Under the pieces are notes generated by a model, which was given only the letters and a program-made list of their open reading frames with translations, ran no database searches and was not told where the DNA came from. DNA of 64,000 nucleotides from Marimonas lutisalis (GTDB lineage Bacteria > Pseudomonadota > Alphaproteobacteria > Rhodobacterales > Rhodobacteraceae): NCBI RefSeq assembly GCF_005434965.1, contig NZ_SKCI01000004.1, positions 310,001-374,000 of the forward strand, written 5' to 3'. Each line of letters starts with the position of its first letter. Position 1 is the first letter of the stretch. A program made the translations under genes and the position numbers. Shown here piece after piece: positions 1-8,778 of the stretch.

Positions 1-76
1 ATTCACCCTCGGCGCGATTCAGCTCGCGCGCCATCAGGATCACCTGGGCGATCTTGTAAACGGAAATATCCAGCAT
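1..76 (-). CDS. N-terminus of a small protein, DUF3775-like (partial)
   Basis: Only the first 25 codons are inside the window; the gene runs off the left edge. It begins MLDISVYKIAQVILMARELN, an amphipathic helical start. An AGGAGG ribosome binding site lies about 6 bases upstream of the ATG, which makes the start convincing. The sequence reminds me of small DUF3775 proteins of Rhodobacteraceae, but 25 residues are too few to be sure. No function can be assigned. Confidence 0.55.
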   Translation of the reverse strand, partial: MLDISVYKIAQVILMARELNRAEGE

Positions 77-192
77 CGGCTCACCCTCCTGTCCGCGCAT
101 GCCGCCATTGTCGGTCAAACATTCCCGCCGCGCAATCCCCCGTCCTTGATCTGGCGCAAACACGCGGCCGGCCGCATCGCGTCTCCCCGCCG

Positions 193-214
193 GTCTTTCT
201 TGGCACAAATACTC
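193..214 (+). repeat. Copy of a recurring intergenic motif (CTTGGCACAAATACTC)
   Basis: A 22-base string containing CTTTCTTGGCACAAATACTC occurs identically here and at 25982-26003. A close variant is at 22191-22207. Here it is followed by CGCCGAAGGCG and a CCCGCC..CTCGG tract that lead straight into the hairpin at 231-279; the copy at 22191 is followed by a very similar CGCCGGAGGCG. It therefore looks like one end of a dispersed intergenic element rather than a promoter for a single gene. Function unknown. Confidence 0.6.
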
Positions 215-230
215 TCGCCGAAGGCGGCCC

Positions 231-279
231 GCCCCCTCGGCGGACCGGGGCGGGTGGGTGGGCGGTCCGCCGAGGGGGC
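231..279. repeat. Perfect 16-bp hairpin with a G-quadruplex-capable 17-nt loop
   Basis: The arms 231-246 (GCCCCCTCGGCGGACC) and 264-279 are perfect reverse complements. The loop 247-263 is GGGGCGGGTGGGTGGGC, four G-tracts separated by single bases. The same 17-base loop sits on a different stem at 56975-57017. In both places the element lies downstream of a minus-strand gene (here rmuC, about 130 bases away), so in that gene's transcript the loop is C-rich. It could act as a transcription end or an RNA-stability element, or be a mobile palindromic unit of the REP type. Confidence 0.85.
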
Positions 280-350
280 GGCGGTCCTGCCAGCGCACGT
301 TCGATTAACCTAACGCGCGTTAACACCATACGGTCGCGAATGTCATACGC

Positions 351-386
351 ATGTCAGCCGGGCTGCAGCCGGATGTCACCCCCCGG
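351..386. repeat. ATGTCAGCCGGG / ATGTCACCCCCCGG element, copy 1
   Basis: ATGTCAGCCGGG at 351-362 and ATGTCACCCCCCGG at 373-386 match, in order and nearly in spacing, a second site at 38735-38772. A third ATGTCA starts at 340, so the three copies start 11 and 22 bases apart. GTTAA words flank both sites. The region 77-406 otherwise contains no gene I can support; it holds this element, the hairpin at 231-279 and the motif at 193-214. Function unknown. Confidence 0.55.
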
Positions 387-406
387 TTTCGCACCGCGCG
401 CCGGCG

Positions 407-1573
407 TTAAGGTTTCGCCTCGGGCCCGGTCAGCCGCACCACGCCGGGCTCGTCGGCGGACAGTTCCTCGAAATCGAAATTGTCCAGTTTCGCCGCGCGT
501 TTGCCCGCCCTCTCGGCGGCCACGCTGATGCCTTCCAGGTCGCCCCGCGCCTGGTGGAAATGGGTGTTGAGCTTGTCCACCCGCTCCACCACCAGCTCCA
601 CGTCCCGGTGCAACTGCCGCAGCATCTTACGGATCGCGCCGGCCTGTTCTCGCATGCGGGCATCCTTCAGGATCGCCCGCATCGTGTTCAGCGTCGCCAT
701 GCAGGTCGTGGGGCTCACGATCCAGACCCGCGCAGCAAACCCTTCGCGCACCAGTTCGGGGAAATTGGCGTGCAGCTCGGCATAGACCGCTTCGCTCGGC
801 AGGAACATCAGCGCGCCGTCGGCGGTTTCGCCTTCCAGGATATAACGCTCTGAAATCGCTTTGATATGCGCGCGCACCGCAGTGCGCATGCCCCGCGCCG
901 CCTCGTTCAGCTCCCCCTGGGTCGAGGCGCGCCTCAACGCCTCATAGGCCTCCAGCGGAAATTTCGAATCCACCACGATCGGCCCTGGCGGGTTGGGCAG
1001 GTGTATCAGCAGGTCCGCCCGCTTCCCGTTCGACAGCGTCGCCTGCAGCGTATAGCTGTCCTTGGGCAGCGCCTTCGACACGATATCGTGCAGCTGGATC
1101 TCGCCAAAGGCGCCGCGTGTCTGCTTGTTCGACAGGATGTCCTGCAGGCTCAGAACATCGCCCGACAACTTGGTGATGTTCTCCTGTGCCTTGTCGATCG
1201 CCTGCAACCGCTGCTGCAATTCGCCCAGGCTCTTCGCCGTGCGCTGCGCGCTGCCCTGCAGGTTCTCCTGCATCTTGCCCGATACATCGGCCAACCGCTT
1301 TTCCATCAGCTGCAGCATCTGCGCCTGCGCCTTGGCCTGCGCCTCGCTCACATGGCTCAGCCCGCCGGCCAGCTGTTGCTGCCCGTCCGACAGCGATTGC
1401 ACCCGCTGGCCCAGCGCGCCCATCTGGTGCACCAGCGGCTCGGTCGCCCGCGCCGTCCGCCCCGCCGCGCGCAGCGCGAAAATCAGCAGGATCAGCATGA
1501 GCAACAGCACCAGCCCACCGGCCAGCGCGGCCAGTTCAACTTCTGTTAGGATATGGCCGTTAATCTCGATCAT
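407..1573 (-). CDS. rmuC: DNA recombination protein RmuC family
   Basis: 388 residues from the ATG at 1573, which overlaps the mutL stop as ATGA; longer upstream frames would lie inside mutL. A membrane segment (about residues 17-34, Leu/Ile-rich) follows a short N-terminus. Next comes a long Gln/Ala/Leu-rich coiled coil (about 40-140), then the RmuC domain from about residue 150, with [18 protein letters not shown] and the hydrophobic block [16 protein letters not shown]. RmuC proteins are membrane-tethered, nuclease-fold proteins linked genetically to limiting inverted-repeat recombination; the enzymatic role is not settled. Overlap with mutL implies co-translation with mismatch repair. Confidence 0.93.
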   Translation of the reverse strand: MIEINGHILTEVELAALAGGLVLLLMLILLIFALRAAGRTARATEPLVHQMGALGQRVQSLSDGQQQLAGGLSHVSEAQAKAQAQMLQLMEKRLADVSGKMQENLQGSAQRTAKSLGELQQRLQAIDKAQENITKLSGDVLSLQDILSNKQTRGAFGEIQLHDIVSKALPKDSYTLQATLSNGKRADLLIHLPNPPGPIVVDSKFPLEAYEALRRASTQGELNEAARGMRTAVRAHIKAISERYILEGETADGALMFLPSEAVYAELHANFPELVREGFAARVWIVSPTTCMATLNTMRAILKDARMREQAGAIRKMLRQLHRDVELVVERVDKLNTHFHQARGDLEGISVAAERAGKRAAKLDNFDFEELSADEPGVVRLTGPEAKP

Positions 1574-3417
1574 GTCCGGCCAAACAGCCTCTCGATGTCC
1601 TTGAGCTTGAGTTCCACATAGGTCGGCCGCCCGTGATTGCACTGGCCCGAATGCGGCGTTGCCTCCATTTCGCGCAGCAATGCGTTCATTTCCTCGGCGC
1701 GCATCCTCCGGCCGGACCGAATCGACCCGTGGCAGGCGACCCTGCTTAGGATCGCCTCGATCTTCGCCTGCACGGCGATGCTTTCGCCCAGGTCGTCCAG
1801 CTCGTCCAGGATATCGCCCAGCATCGCCTTGGCGTTCACCTCGCCCAGGATCGCCGGTGTTTCACGCACCGCCACCGCGCCGCCGCCAAAAGGCTCGATC
1901 GTCAATCCAAGCCGTTGCAAATCCTCGGAAATCTCCATGAGCCGGGCACAATCCCCCTCGCTCATCTCGACGATTTCGGGGATCAGCAGCGCCTGCGCCG
2001 CGACACCGCTTTCCGCCATCTGGCGCTTCAGTTTCTCGTAAACCAGCCGCTCATGCGCTGCGTGCTGATCGACGATCACGATGCCAGTTTCGGTCTGCGC
2101 GATGACATAGTTCTCGTGTACCTGCGCCCGCGCCGCGCCCAGCGGCAAAGCCTCCATCGGCGCCGCGTCGTCGTCGATCACCGGCTCCACCCGTGCACTG
2201 GCCGCCTCGGCAAATCCCGGCGCCTCCATCTGCGGCGCCTGCGCCTGGTAGGCCATCGACAGCGCGGGCCTTGAAGGGCGGTCCATCTGGTAAATACGCG
2301 CCTGATCGCTCACCGGCTCGGGCCGCATCGCGCCCAGCGTCGCGCCCGCCACCGTGGTCGAGGCCCGGTGCCCCGCTTCAGCCAGCGCATGGCGCAACCC
2401 GCTGACGATCAGCCCGCGCGCCACACCCGGCTCGCGGAAACGCACCTCAGATTTCGCCGGGTGCACATTCACGTCCACAAGGTGCGGGTCGCAGTCGATG
2501 AACAGCGCCGCGGCCGGGTGGCGGTCGCGGCTCAGGAAATCGAAATAGGCCGCGCGCAACGCACCGTACAGCATCTTGTCCTTTACCGGCCGCGTGTTGA
2601 CGAACAGGTATTGCGCCACGCTCGACCCGCGCGAATAGGTCGGCAGCGCGGCATAGCCCGACAGCCGCAGCCCCTCGCGCTCGGCATCGATTCGCAATGC
2701 GTTCTCGGCGAAGTCGCGTCCCAGCACCTGCGCCAGCCGCCCATGCAGCGCATCGAACAGATCCCCCGTTTTCGCGTCCGCCCGGAACACCACGCGTCCG
2801 TCGCCCCCGCCGGACACGTCGCGCAGGGTGAACCCGACATAGGGCTCGGCCATCGCCAGCCGCTTGACCACGTCGCCAATAGCCTGCGCCTCGGCCCGGT
2901 CGCTGCGCATGAACTTGAGCCGCGCCGGCGTCGCGTGAAAGATGTCGCGCAATTCCACCACCGTACCTGCGTTCAGGGCCGCCGGTTTCACCGCACTCAT
3001 ACACCCGCCCGACACCTCGACCTGCGCGGCATCCTCGCCGCGCACCCGCGTCGTGATGCTCAACCGCCCGACCGCGCCCAGGCTCGGCAGCGCCTCGCCA
3101 CGAAACCCGAATGTGTGAATATCCAGCAGGTCCGACCCGTCGATCTTCGACGTCGCATGCCGGCTCAGCGCCAGCGGCAGGTCCGCCGCCGTCATGCCAC
3201 AGCCGTCATCGCTGACCCGGATCAGGGTCTTGCCCCCATCGGCATAGTCAACCGTGATCCGCGTCGCCCCGGCATCAATGGCGTTCTCGACCAGCTCCTT
3301 CACCGCGCTGGCCGGCCGCTCCACCACCTCGCCTGCCGCGATCCGGTTGATCGCCGAATCATCCAACTGGCGGATGACGGGGCGGTTTTCGCTTATCTGG
3401 GGGCTCAGCTCGGGCAT
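1570..3417 (-). CDS. mutL: DNA mismatch repair protein MutL, endonuclease-type
   Basis: 615 residues starting [13 protein letters not shown]; the open frame continues upstream, but only from here does it look like MutL. The N-terminal GHKL ATPase motifs are present: [19 protein letters not shown] and [11 protein letters not shown], within about the first 110 residues. The C-terminal domain carries [12 protein letters not shown], which fits the DQHA-x2-E-x4-E metal-binding nuclease motif, plus ACHGSIRSG and [10 protein letters not shown] near the end. It should therefore nick DNA itself, as expected in bacteria lacking MutH. A proline/alanine-rich linker separates the domains. It is followed directly by rmuC (4-bp overlap). 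Confidence 0.97.
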   Translation of the reverse strand: MPELSPQISENRPVIRQLDDSAINRIAAGEVVERPASAVKELVENAIDAGATRITVDYADGGKTLIRVSDDGCGMTAADLPLALSRHATSKIDGSDLLDIHTFGFRGEALPSLGAVGRLSITTRVRGEDAAQVEVSGGCMSAVKPAALNAGTVVELRDIFHATPARLKFMRSDRAEAQAIGDVVKRLAMAEPYVGFTLRDVSGGGDGRVVFRADAKTGDLFDALHGRLAQVLGRDFAENALRIDAEREGLRLSGYAALPTYSRGSSVAQYLFVNTRPVKDKMLYGALRAAYFDFLSRDRHPAAALFIDCDPHLVDVNVHPAKSEVRFREPGVARGLIVSGLRHALAEAGHRASTTVAGATLGAMRPEPVSDQARIYQMDRPSRPALSMAYQAQAPQMEAPGFAEAASARVEPVIDDDAAPMEALPLGAARAQVHENYVIAQTETGIVIVDQHAAHERLVYEKLKRQMAESGVAAQALLIPEIVEMSEGDCARLMEISEDLQRLGLTIEPFGGGAVAVRETPAILGEVNAKAMLGDILDELDDLGESIAVQAKIEAILSRVACHGSIRSGRRMRAEEMNALLREMEATPHSGQCNHGRPTYVELKLKDIERLFGRT

Positions 3418-3558
3418 GCCACAACACTTAGCATGCCCCGCCGCGATTCGACCAGTTCCGCCAACACGCCGGCAAAAATATTCCGTTTCTTGAAAGTTTT
3501 GTCGCCGCGGCCTAGGTAGCGCGGCAGGATCGACCAACCCAGCGAAAGGAAACGCGCC

Positions 3559-3945
3559 ATGAAAACCGAAGCCGTCGGCACCGCCACGTTCGAAACCTGG
3601 ACACCCGAAGAGGCCCAGGAAGCCCTCAAGAAGAACGAGATCGTCCTGATCGACGTGCGCACGCCGCAGGAATACATGTTCGAACATATCGACGGCGCGC
3701 TTCTGTTGCCGATGTCCTTCTTCCGCGCCGACAAACTGCCCGGCCAGAGCGACAAGCGGATCGTGTTTCATTGCGGCTCGGGCGTGCGCTCGGAAAAAGT
3801 GGCCCGCGCCTGCATCGAGGCAGGGTTCGACCGGATCGCCCATATCGAAGGCGGCATGGCCGGCTGGAAGAAAGCGAAACTGCCCTATATCGGCACCAAC
3901 ATGGCCACCGGTGCCCCGCAAGAGGTTTTGCCCAAGGCCGACTGA
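3559..3945 (+). CDS. Single-domain rhodanese-like sulfurtransferase
   Basis: 128 residues, no signal peptide, with an AAGG ribosome binding site ahead of the ATG. One rhodanese domain: [17 protein letters not shown] is the CH2A-like segment, and the active-site loop is HCGSGVRS with Cys72 as the expected persulfide carrier. The ending [13 protein letters not shown] is typical of the fold. It probably moves sulfane sulfur in the cytosol; the substrate is not evident. It stands alone between divergent mutL and convergent amtB, and is followed at once by a strong hairpin. Confidence 0.93.
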   Translation: MKTEAVGTATFETWTPEEAQEALKKNEIVLIDVRTPQEYMFEHIDGALLLPMSFFRADKLPGQSDKRIVFHCGSGVRSEKVARACIEAGFDRIAHIEGGMAGWKKAKLPYIGTNMATGAPQEVLPKAD

Positions 3946-3960
3946 GCCGGAACAGCAAAA

Positions 3961-3984
3961 GGCCCGGGCGCGAACGCCCGGGCC
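3961..3984. terminator. Bidirectional hairpin between rhodanese and amtB
   Basis: Perfect 10-bp stem GGCCCGGGCG / CGCCCGGGCC with a CGAA loop, 15 bases after the rhodanese stop and 31 bases beyond the amtB stop. A short A-tract precedes it on the plus strand, giving a U-run for the amtB transcript. Confidence 0.8.
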
Positions 3985-4014
3985 GGTTTGTCAAAACTGA
4001 GCGGGAGGAGGTGC

Positions 4015-5343
4015 TCAGCCTTTGGCAAATTCGGGATAGGCCTCCATGCCAAGCTCTGCCTGGTCGAGACCGTTGATCTCTTCCTCTTCCGAGACCCGGA
4101 TACCCATGATGGCCTTCAGGATGAACCACACCACGGCCGAGACCACGAAGACGAAGATGCCGACCACGACGATCGAGTAGATCTGCTGGACGAGACTTGC
4201 GTCGGGGTTGGTCAGAACCACGGCGATGGTGCCCCAGATACCGGCGAACAGGTGCACCGGGATAGCGCCGACGACGTCGTCGATCTTCAGCTTGTCCAGG
4301 AACGGCACCGCAAAGACCACGATCACACCGCCCACGGCACCGATCAGCGTTGCAAAGCCCAGACCCGGGGTCAGCGGCTCGGCCGTGATCGACACGAGGC
4401 CAGCCAGCGCACCGTTCAGAACCATCGTCAGGTCGACCTTCTTGTAGATCACCTGCGTCAGGATCAGCGCGGCAATAGCGCCACCGGCGGCTGCGGTGTT
4501 GGTGTTAGCGAAGATGCGGCTGATGTCGGCCACGTTACCGGCGGTGTCCATGTAAAGCTGCGAACCACCGTTGAAACCGAACCAACCCAGCCACAGGATG
4601 AACGTACCCAGCGTCGCCAGCGGCAGATTCGAACCCAGCATCGGATGCACGCGGCCGTCCTTGTATTTGCCCAGACGCGGGCCAAGGATCAGCGCACCAG
4701 CCAGGGCCGCCCAGCCACCCACCGAGTGCACGACGGTCGAACCGGCGAAATCAAGGAAACCACCTGCATCAAGGAAACCACCGCCCCATTTCCACGAGGC
4801 TTGGATCGGATAGATCAGACCAGTCAGGATGATCACGAAGATCAGGAACGGCCAAAGCTTGATCCGTTCGGCCAGCGTGCCCGACACGATCGAGGCCGTT
4901 GTGGCGCAGAACATCAGCTGGAAGTAGAAGTCCGAACCCACGCTTGCATAGGTCAGATCAGTTTCCGTATCGGCCAGGCCCACGGGCTCCATCGCCGCGG
5001 GCGAAAACGCCCCCAGGACGCCGTCGATGCTCCAGCCATCGCCGGGATACATCAGGTTGTAACCGATCAGGTAGTACATGAGCGCCGCAAGCGAGAAGAG
5101 CGCAATGTTCTTCGTGAGCTGCATGGTCACGTTCTTCTGCCGCACCAGCCCCGCTTCGAGCATGGTAAAGCCCGCAGCCATCCACATCACCAGGAAGCCG
5201 GTGACGAGGAACATGAACGTGGTGAAGATATAGCCGATTTCGCCGTTCGGGGGCGTCACGTCCGCCTCCTGCGCGCCGGCCAGCCCCGGAAGCGCGATCA
5301 GCGCCGCCGCAAGGCCAAGTTTGGTAAGAGTATTCGTTTTCAT
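4015..5343 (-). CDS. amtB: Ammonium transporter
   Basis: 442 residues from ATG 5343, preceded by GGGGAAGAAAGAC; an in-frame GTG 15 bases upstream would overlap this ribosome binding site. A cleavable signal peptide (to about AGAQA) precedes eleven predicted membrane helices. The pore twin histidines are visible in GSTVVHSVGGW and PVHLFAGIWG, and WMAAGFTMLEAGLVR is the family hallmark near the first helix. It conducts ammonium into the cytosol. It follows glnK by 18 bases, the usual order, so GlnK very likely blocks it when nitrogen is ample. Confidence 0.97.
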   Translation of the reverse strand: MKTNTLTKLGLAAALIALPGLAGAQEADVTPPNGEIGYIFTTFMFLVTGFLVMWMAAGFTMLEAGLVRQKNVTMQLTKNIALFSLAALMYYLIGYNLMYPGDGWSIDGVLGAFSPAAMEPVGLADTETDLTYASVGSDFYFQLMFCATTASIVSGTLAERIKLWPFLIFVIILTGLIYPIQASWKWGGGFLDAGGFLDFAGSTVVHSVGGWAALAGALILGPRLGKYKDGRVHPMLGSNLPLATLGTFILWLGWFGFNGGSQLYMDTAGNVADISRIFANTNTAAAGGAIAALILTQVIYKKVDLTMVLNGALAGLVSITAEPLTPGLGFATLIGAVGGVIVVFAVPFLDKLKIDDVVGAIPVHLFAGIWGTIAVVLTNPDASLVQQIYSIVVVGIFVFVVSAVVWFILKAIMGIRVSEEEEINGLDQAELGMEAYPEFAKG

Positions 5344-5361
5344 GTCTTTCTTCCCCACGCT

Positions 5362-5700
5362 TCAGATTGCGTCTTCGTTGGTTTCGCCCGTGCGCACGCG
5401 GACAGCCTGCTGCACATCCAGCGCGAAAATCTTGCCGTCACCGATCTTGCCGGTGTGGGCGGTTTTGGTGATGGTCTCGATGACCTGGTCGGCCATCGCC
5501 GAATTCACCACGATTTCCAGCTTGATCTTGGGCACGAAATTCACGGCATACTCGGCGCCGCGATAGATCTCCGTATGGCCCGATTGCGAGCCGAACCCCT
5601 TGATCTCGGTTACCATCATGCCGCGCACGCCGATTTCGGTGAGCGCCTCGCGCACCTCCTCGAGCTTGAACGGCTTGATCGTTGCAATGATGAGTTTCAC
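5362..5700 (-). CDS. glnK: Nitrogen regulatory P-II protein GlnK
   Basis: Starting at GTG 5700 gives exactly 112 residues, the standard P-II length; the open frame upstream adds 37 residues unlike any P-II protein. The start is MKLIIATIKPFKLEEVREAL. The T-loop GSQSGHTEIYRGAEY places the uridylylation target at Tyr51. The C-terminal signature TGKIGDGKIF is present. It senses 2-oxoglutarate and ATP/ADP and controls AmtB, encoded immediately downstream. A promoter and palindrome candidate lie upstream. Confidence 0.97.
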   Translation of the reverse strand: MKLIIATIKPFKLEEVREALTEIGVRGMMVTEIKGFGSQSGHTEIYRGAEYAVNFVPKIKLEIVVNSAMADQVIETITKTAHTGKIGDGKIFALDVQQAVRVRTGETNEDAI

Positions 5701-5740
5701 CTCGATTCCCCTTGTGATGTCGCCGGTTGCCCGGCCATGT

Positions 5741-5750
5741 TGCACGTGCA
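5741..5750. promoter_or_regulatory. Palindrome TGCACGTGCA upstream of glnK
   Basis: A perfect 10-bp palindrome 41 bases upstream of the glnK start, inside the predicted leader. TGCAC half-sites recall NtrC sites, but the spacing differs, so assignment is only a suggestion. Confidence 0.3.
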
Positions 5751-5840
5751 GAAAAACCTGCTGACGCCGTGGCCGGAAGGAAAACGCCCGGGTTTTCCGC
5801 GCTGAATCCAACCTACGCGACTAATAAATGTGCATTCCAT

Positions 5841-5869
5841 TCTAAATGACTAATTTTTAGGCATTTCAA
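5841..5869 (-). promoter_or_regulatory. Candidate sigma-70-type promoter for glnK-amtB
   Basis: On the minus strand TTGAAA (5869-5864) and TTTAGA (5846-5841) are separated by 17 bases in a locally AT-rich stretch, giving a leader of about 130 nt before glnK. The rest of the gap 5701-5957 holds only the palindrome at 5741 and the start region of the divergent PBP gene. Confidence 0.4.
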
Positions 5870-5957
5870 AAAGTGAGGGCCGCGCATGTCCCTCTCTACT
5901 TTTGGCAATCGCGGCTGTATTGTGGCCGCAACGAACAGGCACCGGGCAGGGCAAAAG

Positions 5958-8123
5958 ATGAGTGATTCACGGCGCAGAAAGCCGCCATTGGTGGCTGACA
6001 AGCGGTATTCGTCCAAGACCGCCAGCAAGAAATCCAAGGCCAAGGCCAAATCGAAACCCAAGGCCAAGTCCCGGCCGCGCAAGGCCGCGCGCCGGCGCAA
6101 CCCCATCGTGGCTCTGTTTCTCGGCGTATTCGGCTGGATGTTCCGCCTGCTCTGGAGCTTCGGCTGGCGTGTCGGCGCGATTACGGCTGTCATCATCGCG
6201 TTGGCAGTGGGTTACGTCACGCTCACCCTCCCGCCGGTGGATGAACTCTTCGATGGCCGCGCGCGCGGTTCCGTGACGCTTTTGGATGCACGCGGCGATG
6301 TCTTTGCCTGGCGCGGCGATCAATTCGGCGGCGTCGTGACCACCGATACGGTCAGCCCGCACCTGAAAAACGCCGTCGTCGCAACCGAGGACAAACGTTT
6401 CTACCGCCACTTCGGCGTTAGCCCCCGCGGCGTCGCCTCGGCCATCCGCATCAACCTGCGTGAAGGCCGTGGCCCTCTGTCCGGGCATGGCGGCTCGACC
6501 ATCACCCAGCAGACGGCCAAGCTGCTGTGCCTTGGCGTGCCCTATGATCCAAAGCAATGGAAAAACGAAGCCGCGTATGAGGCCGACTGCCGCGAGGGCT
6601 CACTCTGGCGCAAGATCAAGGAAGCGATCTTTGCCCTGGCGATGGAGACGAAATACACCAAGGATGAAATTCTCACCGTGTATCTCAACCGCGCCTTCCT
6701 GGGCGCCGGTGCGCGCGGGTTCGAAGCCGCCGCTCAACGCTATTTCGGCAAATCCGCGGCCCAGGTCACCCCGCCCGAGGCGGCGATGCTGGCCGGGCTT
6801 CTGGTAGCACCCACGCGCTACGCTCCCACCAACAACCTCGAACGCAGCCAGGCGCGTGCCGAAACCGTGCTCAAGCTGATGCACGAACAGGGCTATCTCG
6901 GCGATACCGAGCACGCCCTTGCCGTCAGCAACCCCGCCCAGCTGTCGGCTGCCGCCCAGAAAAAGGCCGGCGGCTACTTCGCCGACTGGGTGATGCAGAC
7001 CGGCCCCGAGTTCTTTACCCGCGACACCACCGAAGACGTGATCATCCGCACCACGCTCGATCAGCGCATCCAGGCCGCGGCCGAAGAAGCGATGCGCACC
7101 ATCTTCGAAACCAAGGTGCGCGAAGGCTCCGAAGCGCAAGCCGCCATCGTGGTCATGTCCGCCGACGGTGCCGTGCGCGCCATGGTCGGCGGGCGCAAAA
7201 CCCGGGTGTCAGGCGAATTCAACCGCGCGACCATGGCCAAACGCCAGACCGGTTCGTCGTTCAAGCCCTTCGTCTATGCCGCGGCGCTCGACCTGGGCCG
7301 CTCGCCGCTCGACGTGATCGAGGACGCGCCCTATTGCGTGAACATCCCCGGGTCTGGCGAATGGTGTCCCCAGAACTATGACAAGAAATTCCACGGCCCG
7401 GTCACGCTGACCGAGGCGCTGAAACAGTCCCTCAACATCCCGGCCGTGAAACTGGCGCAAAGCGCGGGCCTCGACGTGGTGCGCACCGTCGCCTCGCAAT
7501 TCGGCATCGAGTCCGACCTCGCCCAGGGCCCTGCGCTTGCGCTCGGCGCATCCGAGGCCTCGCTGCTGGAAATGACAGGTGCCTATGCCGGCATTCTCAA
7601 CGGCGGCAGCGCCGTCGGCCCCTACGGCATGACGCAACTCAACCTGCTCGGCCAGAGCGAGCCGATCTTCTCGGCCTCCTCCGGCATCCGCGAACGCGTG
7701 ATCCGCGAAGAAACCGCACGACAACTGATCTGGATGATGAACAAGGTGGTTACCGAAGGCACGGGCCGTCGCGCTGCCCTGCCAGATCGCCAGACCGCCG
7801 GCAAAACCGGCACCTCCCAGTCGGCGCGCGATGCGTGGTTCCTGGGCTTCACAGCTGATTACGTGGCCGGTGTCTGGATGGGATACGATGACAACACACC
7901 GCTCAGCGGCGTTACAGGATCGGGCCTGCCAGCCGAAATCTGGCACGAAACAATGGTGCGCGTGCATGAAGGCCTGCCATCCCGCGCCCTGCCCATGCAG
8001 GCCCCGGCACAACCGGCCAGCCGCCCGAACACCACCGGCCGCACGACCGGCGACCAATCGCGGCGCACCAATCGCGCCGTCGAAAACGTATTGCGGGGGC
8101 TGTTCGGCGCAGACAACCGCTAA
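5958..8123 (+). CDS. Class A penicillin-binding protein (PBP1-type transglycosylase/transpeptidase)
   Basis: 721 residues from ATG 5958 (an earlier ATG at 5886 is possible but less convincing). A very Lys/Arg/Pro-rich cytosolic tail (about residues 5-55, SKKSKAKAKSKPKAKSRP) precedes one membrane segment. The family-51 transglycosylase domain has the catalytic Glu in ATEDKRFYRHFG, then GGSTITQQTAK. The transpeptidase has TGSSFKPF (active Ser, SxxK), SLN and KTGTSQ. It polymerises and cross-links peptidoglycan at the inner membrane. Between QQTAK and the KIKEAIFALAME helix is an insert with two cysteines (CLGVPYDPKQWKNEAAYEADC). It is monocistronic and divergent from glnK. Confidence 0.95.
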   Translation: MSDSRRRKPPLVADKRYSSKTASKKSKAKAKSKPKAKSRPRKAARRRNPIVALFLGVFGWMFRLLWSFGWRVGAITAVIIALAVGYVTLTLPPVDELFDGRARGSVTLLDARGDVFAWRGDQFGGVVTTDTVSPHLKNAVVATEDKRFYRHFGVSPRGVASAIRINLREGRGPLSGHGGSTITQQTAKLLCLGVPYDPKQWKNEAAYEADCREGSLWRKIKEAIFALAMETKYTKDEILTVYLNRAFLGAGARGFEAAAQRYFGKSAAQVTPPEAAMLAGLLVAPTRYAPTNNLERSQARAETVLKLMHEQGYLGDTEHALAVSNPAQLSAAAQKKAGGYFADWVMQTGPEFFTRDTTEDVIIRTTLDQRIQAAAEEAMRTIFETKVREGSEAQAAIVVMSADGAVRAMVGGRKTRVSGEFNRATMAKRQTGSSFKPFVYAAALDLGRSPLDVIEDAPYCVNIPGSGEWCPQNYDKKFHGPVTLTEALKQSLNIPAVKLAQSAGLDVVRTVASQFGIESDLAQGPALALGASEASLLEMTGAYAGILNGGSAVGPYGMTQLNLLGQSEPIFSASSGIRERVIREETARQLIWMMNKVVTEGTGRRAALPDRQTAGKTGTSQSARDAWFLGFTADYVAGVWMGYDDNTPLSGVTGSGLPAEIWHETMVRVHEGLPSRALPMQAPAQPASRPNTTGRTTGDQSRRTNRAVENVLRGLFGADNR

Positions 8124-8148
8124 CAGCGCACTACCTGCGCCGAAATGC

Positions 8149-8778
8149 TCAGCTGATGCTCTTGAGGTCGCTGATCAGCGCGTCGATATTACCCCGACGC
8201 TTGTCCAGCATCGCGCCGATCTCGGTGCGCTCGGTCAGCAGCATGTTCACACCTTCGATGAAGATGTTGAAGAACTTGTCGCGCCCGGATCGGTCGCTGA
8301 CCAGGAACGTCACCTCGAAGGGCGATTCCCCGCGCAGATGCGCGATGGTCCTGACCTCGTAGAAATTCTTGACCTTGCGGGCCTTCTGCACCTCGATCCT
8401 GCCGCCGATGAACTCGCGGAATCGTTTGCCGTATTTGCGGCTCACATAAACCTGGAAGGCCTTGGTAAAGGCGTTCATCTGGGCCCTGGTCGCGCGGCGG
8501 GCATCGACCCCCAGCGCGTAGCGTGCAATCGTCGGCACATCCGAATAGCGCACGAAGATCTTTTCGAACTCGCGGATTTTCTGGGCCTCCGATGTCGGCG
8601 CCGCAATCACGCGGTTAATATCGGCAACGATGGCGTCAACCAGCCGTTTGGCCCCGTCGGCCGTCAGGGCAAAGGCAGGCGCGGGCGTCATTGCGGCCAG
8701 CGCCACCCCGGACATGAAACCGCCGACAAGACCGCGTCGGCTCAGGTTACTCCGTCTGGTCTGCGTAGGGGTCGGCAT
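8149..8778 (-). CDS. mlaC: MlaC-type phospholipid-binding protein (Ttg2D family)
   Basis: About 209 residues. A signal sequence with a twin-Arg look (LSRRGLVGGF...APAFA) precedes the MlaC domain, recognisable by FVRYSDVPTIARYALG, YGKRFREFIGG and SPFEVTFLVSD. MlaC shuttles phospholipid through the periplasm between the outer-membrane MlaA and an inner-membrane MlaFEDB transporter, not encoded here. The start is uncertain: several ATGs fall in this frame inside the tandem repeat that codes for the MlaA tail, and I chose the last (8778), giving a 32-base overlap with mlaA. Confidence 0.85.
   Translation of the reverse strand: MPTPTQTRRSNLSRRGLVGGFMSGVALAAMTPAPAFALTADGAKRLVDAIVADINRVIAAPTSEAQKIREFEKIFVRYSDVPTIARYALGVDARRATRAQMNAFTKAFQVYVSRKYGKRFREFIGGRIEVQKARKVKNFYEVRTIAHLRGESPFEVTFLVSDRSGRDKFFNIFIEGVNMLLTERTEIGAMLDKRRGNIDALISDLKSIS

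Noticed and set aside
3418-3921. N-terminal extension of MutL
   Set aside because: The additional 168 residues overlap the rhodanese gene and are not MutL-like; the family start is at 3417.
3988-5805. A 605-codon plus-strand open frame opposite amtB and glnK
   Set aside because: It is the shadow of two firmly identified genes; the translation is His/Asp/Arg-rich without motifs.
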